Source of the DNA: Deltaproteobacteria bacterium
GTDB lineage: Bacteria > Desulfobacterota > Syntrophobacteria > BM002
Length of the DNA stretch: 5,962 bases
NCBI GenBank assembly: GCA_020350905.1
Contig: CP070843.1
Coordinates: forward strand, 44,939-50,900
Reading direction: 5' to 3'
The notes beneath the pieces are model-generated. The model was given only the letters and a program-made list of their open reading frames with translations, ran no database searches and was not told the DNA's origin. The number at the start of each line of letters is the position of its first letter. Within the stretch, counting starts at the first letter, position 1. The position numbers were made by a program, and so were the translations under genes. Shown here in pieces: positions 5,188-5,962 of the stretch.

Positions 5188-5962
5188 CTACTTGATGGCT
5201 CCCATCGTGAAGCCGGCGATGAAGCGGTCCAGGAAAAGGGTGTACAAGATGGCCGCGGGAATACTTGGGATAAGGGCTCCAGCCATCAACGGCCCCCACT
5301 CGAAGAATTCCCCGATGAGTTCCGTCGGCACTCCGATGCTCACCGTTTTTAGGGCTGAACTGGAGATGAAGGCCAGGGCGTAAATGAATTCGTGCATGGA
5401 CAGGGTGAAGGAAAAGACCACCACGGTGAGGATTCCCGAGATGGAGAGGGGAAGCACAATCCTCACCATAGCCCCAACGCGGCTGTAGCCGTCCACCATA
5501 GCCTGCTCCTCAATATCCAAGGGGATAGACTTGAAGAAGCCCATCAACAGCCAGGTGCAGAAAGGGATGGTGAAGGTGGGATAAATCAAGATTAAAGACC
5601 ACAAGGATTCCTGCAGCCCGAGGACGCCGATCACCCGGGAGAGTGGGATAAACAACAGGGTGGGCGGCACCAAGTAGGTGAGAAAGATGCCTATGCCCAG
5701 ATTTTCGCCCCAGCGCCCGGCCCAGCGCGCCAGGCTGTAGGCGGCCGGAACCGCAACCACCAAGGTGATTGCTACCACTGCTATGCCCACCACCACGGTG
5801 TTGATCAGGTATTTAACAAATAAGGTACCAAAAAAAAGATGGTGCAGGTGCTCCAGGGTGGGGGGTTCGTTAAAGAAGAAGGGGTTGTTCTTCAGGGTAT
5901 AAAGGTCATGGGCCGGCTTAAAGGTAGCAATAACCATCCAATAGAAGGGGAAGGCACTAAAG
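5188..5962 (-). CDS. Carbohydrate ABC transporter permease, MalG/UgpE type (N-terminus beyond window)
   Basis: An inner-membrane subunit of a binding-protein-dependent sugar importer. The reading frame stays open to the right edge, reading FSAFPFYW before the first visible Met at 5935-5937, so that Met is internal: FPFYWMVIATFKP is the usual sequence after the first membrane helix of this family. About 20 residues are missing against the usual 270-280. Further membrane segments follow (for example YLINTVVVGIAVVAITLVV, IGIFLTYLVPPTLLFIPL, LILIYPTFTIPFCTWLLM). The EAA loop that docks on the ATPase is present as EEQAMVDGYSRVGAMVRIVLP. The C-terminus, IAGFTMGAIK, is typical. The partner permease and binding protein would be upstream, outside the window. 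The substrate cannot be told from this subunit. Confidence 0.9.
   Translation of the reverse strand, partial: FSAFPFYWMVIATFKPAHDLYTLKNNPFFFNEPPTLEHLHHLFFGTLFVKYLINTVVVGIAVVAITLVVAVPAAYSLARWAGRWGENLGIGIFLTYLVPPTLLFIPLSRVIGVLGLQESLWSLILIYPTFTIPFCTWLLMGFFKSIPLDIEEQAMVDGYSRVGAMVRIVLPLSISGILTVVVFSFTLSMHEFIYALAFISSSALKTVSIGVPTELIGEFFEWGPLMAGALIPSIPAAILYTLFLDRFIAGFTMGAIK

Noticed and set aside
1..5962. CRISPR array, tRNA or rRNA genes, toxin-antitoxin or known defence operon
   Set aside because: No regular spaced repeats, cloverleaf-like segments or recognisable rRNA were found on reading both strands. A HerA-like ATPase alone, without a nuclease or SIR2 partner beside it, does not support a defence-system call.

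Overview
This is a 5.96 kb bacterial window in which every gene I can support lies on the minus strand. In transcription order they are: the 3' part of an MalG-type sugar ABC transporter permease (running in from the right edge), a large HerA/DUF87-type P-loop ATPase, a RodZ-like helix-turn-helix membrane protein with a DUF2914-type C-terminus, and the 5' part of a rhamnulose-1-phosphate aldolase-like gene (running off the left edge). Base composition is mixed: the transporter and ATPase genes are moderately GC-rich, and the middle of the RodZ-like gene is clearly AT-rich. HTH plus DUF2914 proteins and this ATPase family suggest a Gram-negative bacterium, perhaps of the Desulfobacterota or a neighbouring phylum. 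That is an inference from family distribution and is weak.

Layout from left to right. At 1-369 is the aldolase gene, with a GTG start, cut by the window edge. At 370-453 is a short spacer. At 454-690 is a GC-rich element of about 237 bp bounded by 45-bp imperfect inverted repeats, which looks like a MITE or a collapsed insertion sequence. Its right tip supplies the TGA stop of the next gene. At 688-2202 is the RodZ-like gene. At 2203-2636 is a 434-bp intergenic region holding a strong sigma70-type promoter (TTGACA-18-TATACT) for the RodZ-like gene, a 38-bp direct repeat that duplicates the -10 box, a long leader, and a probable terminator for the ATPase gene. At 2637-5084 is the ATPase gene with a consensus ribosome binding site. 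At 5085-5187 is a short spacer, and from 5188 to the edge is the permease.

The outer two genes both concern sugar use (import and aldol cleavage), but the two inner genes have no obvious metabolic link to them. The promoter and terminator at 2516-2614 imply that the RodZ-like gene is its own transcription unit rather than part of a sugar operon. The most unusual feature is in the RodZ-like protein. Before its membrane segment it carries a run of about 16 seven-residue repeats (roughly I-x-x-S-L-K-x), very basic and nearly free of acidic residues, and part of the run is still visible as 21-bp repeats in the DNA.
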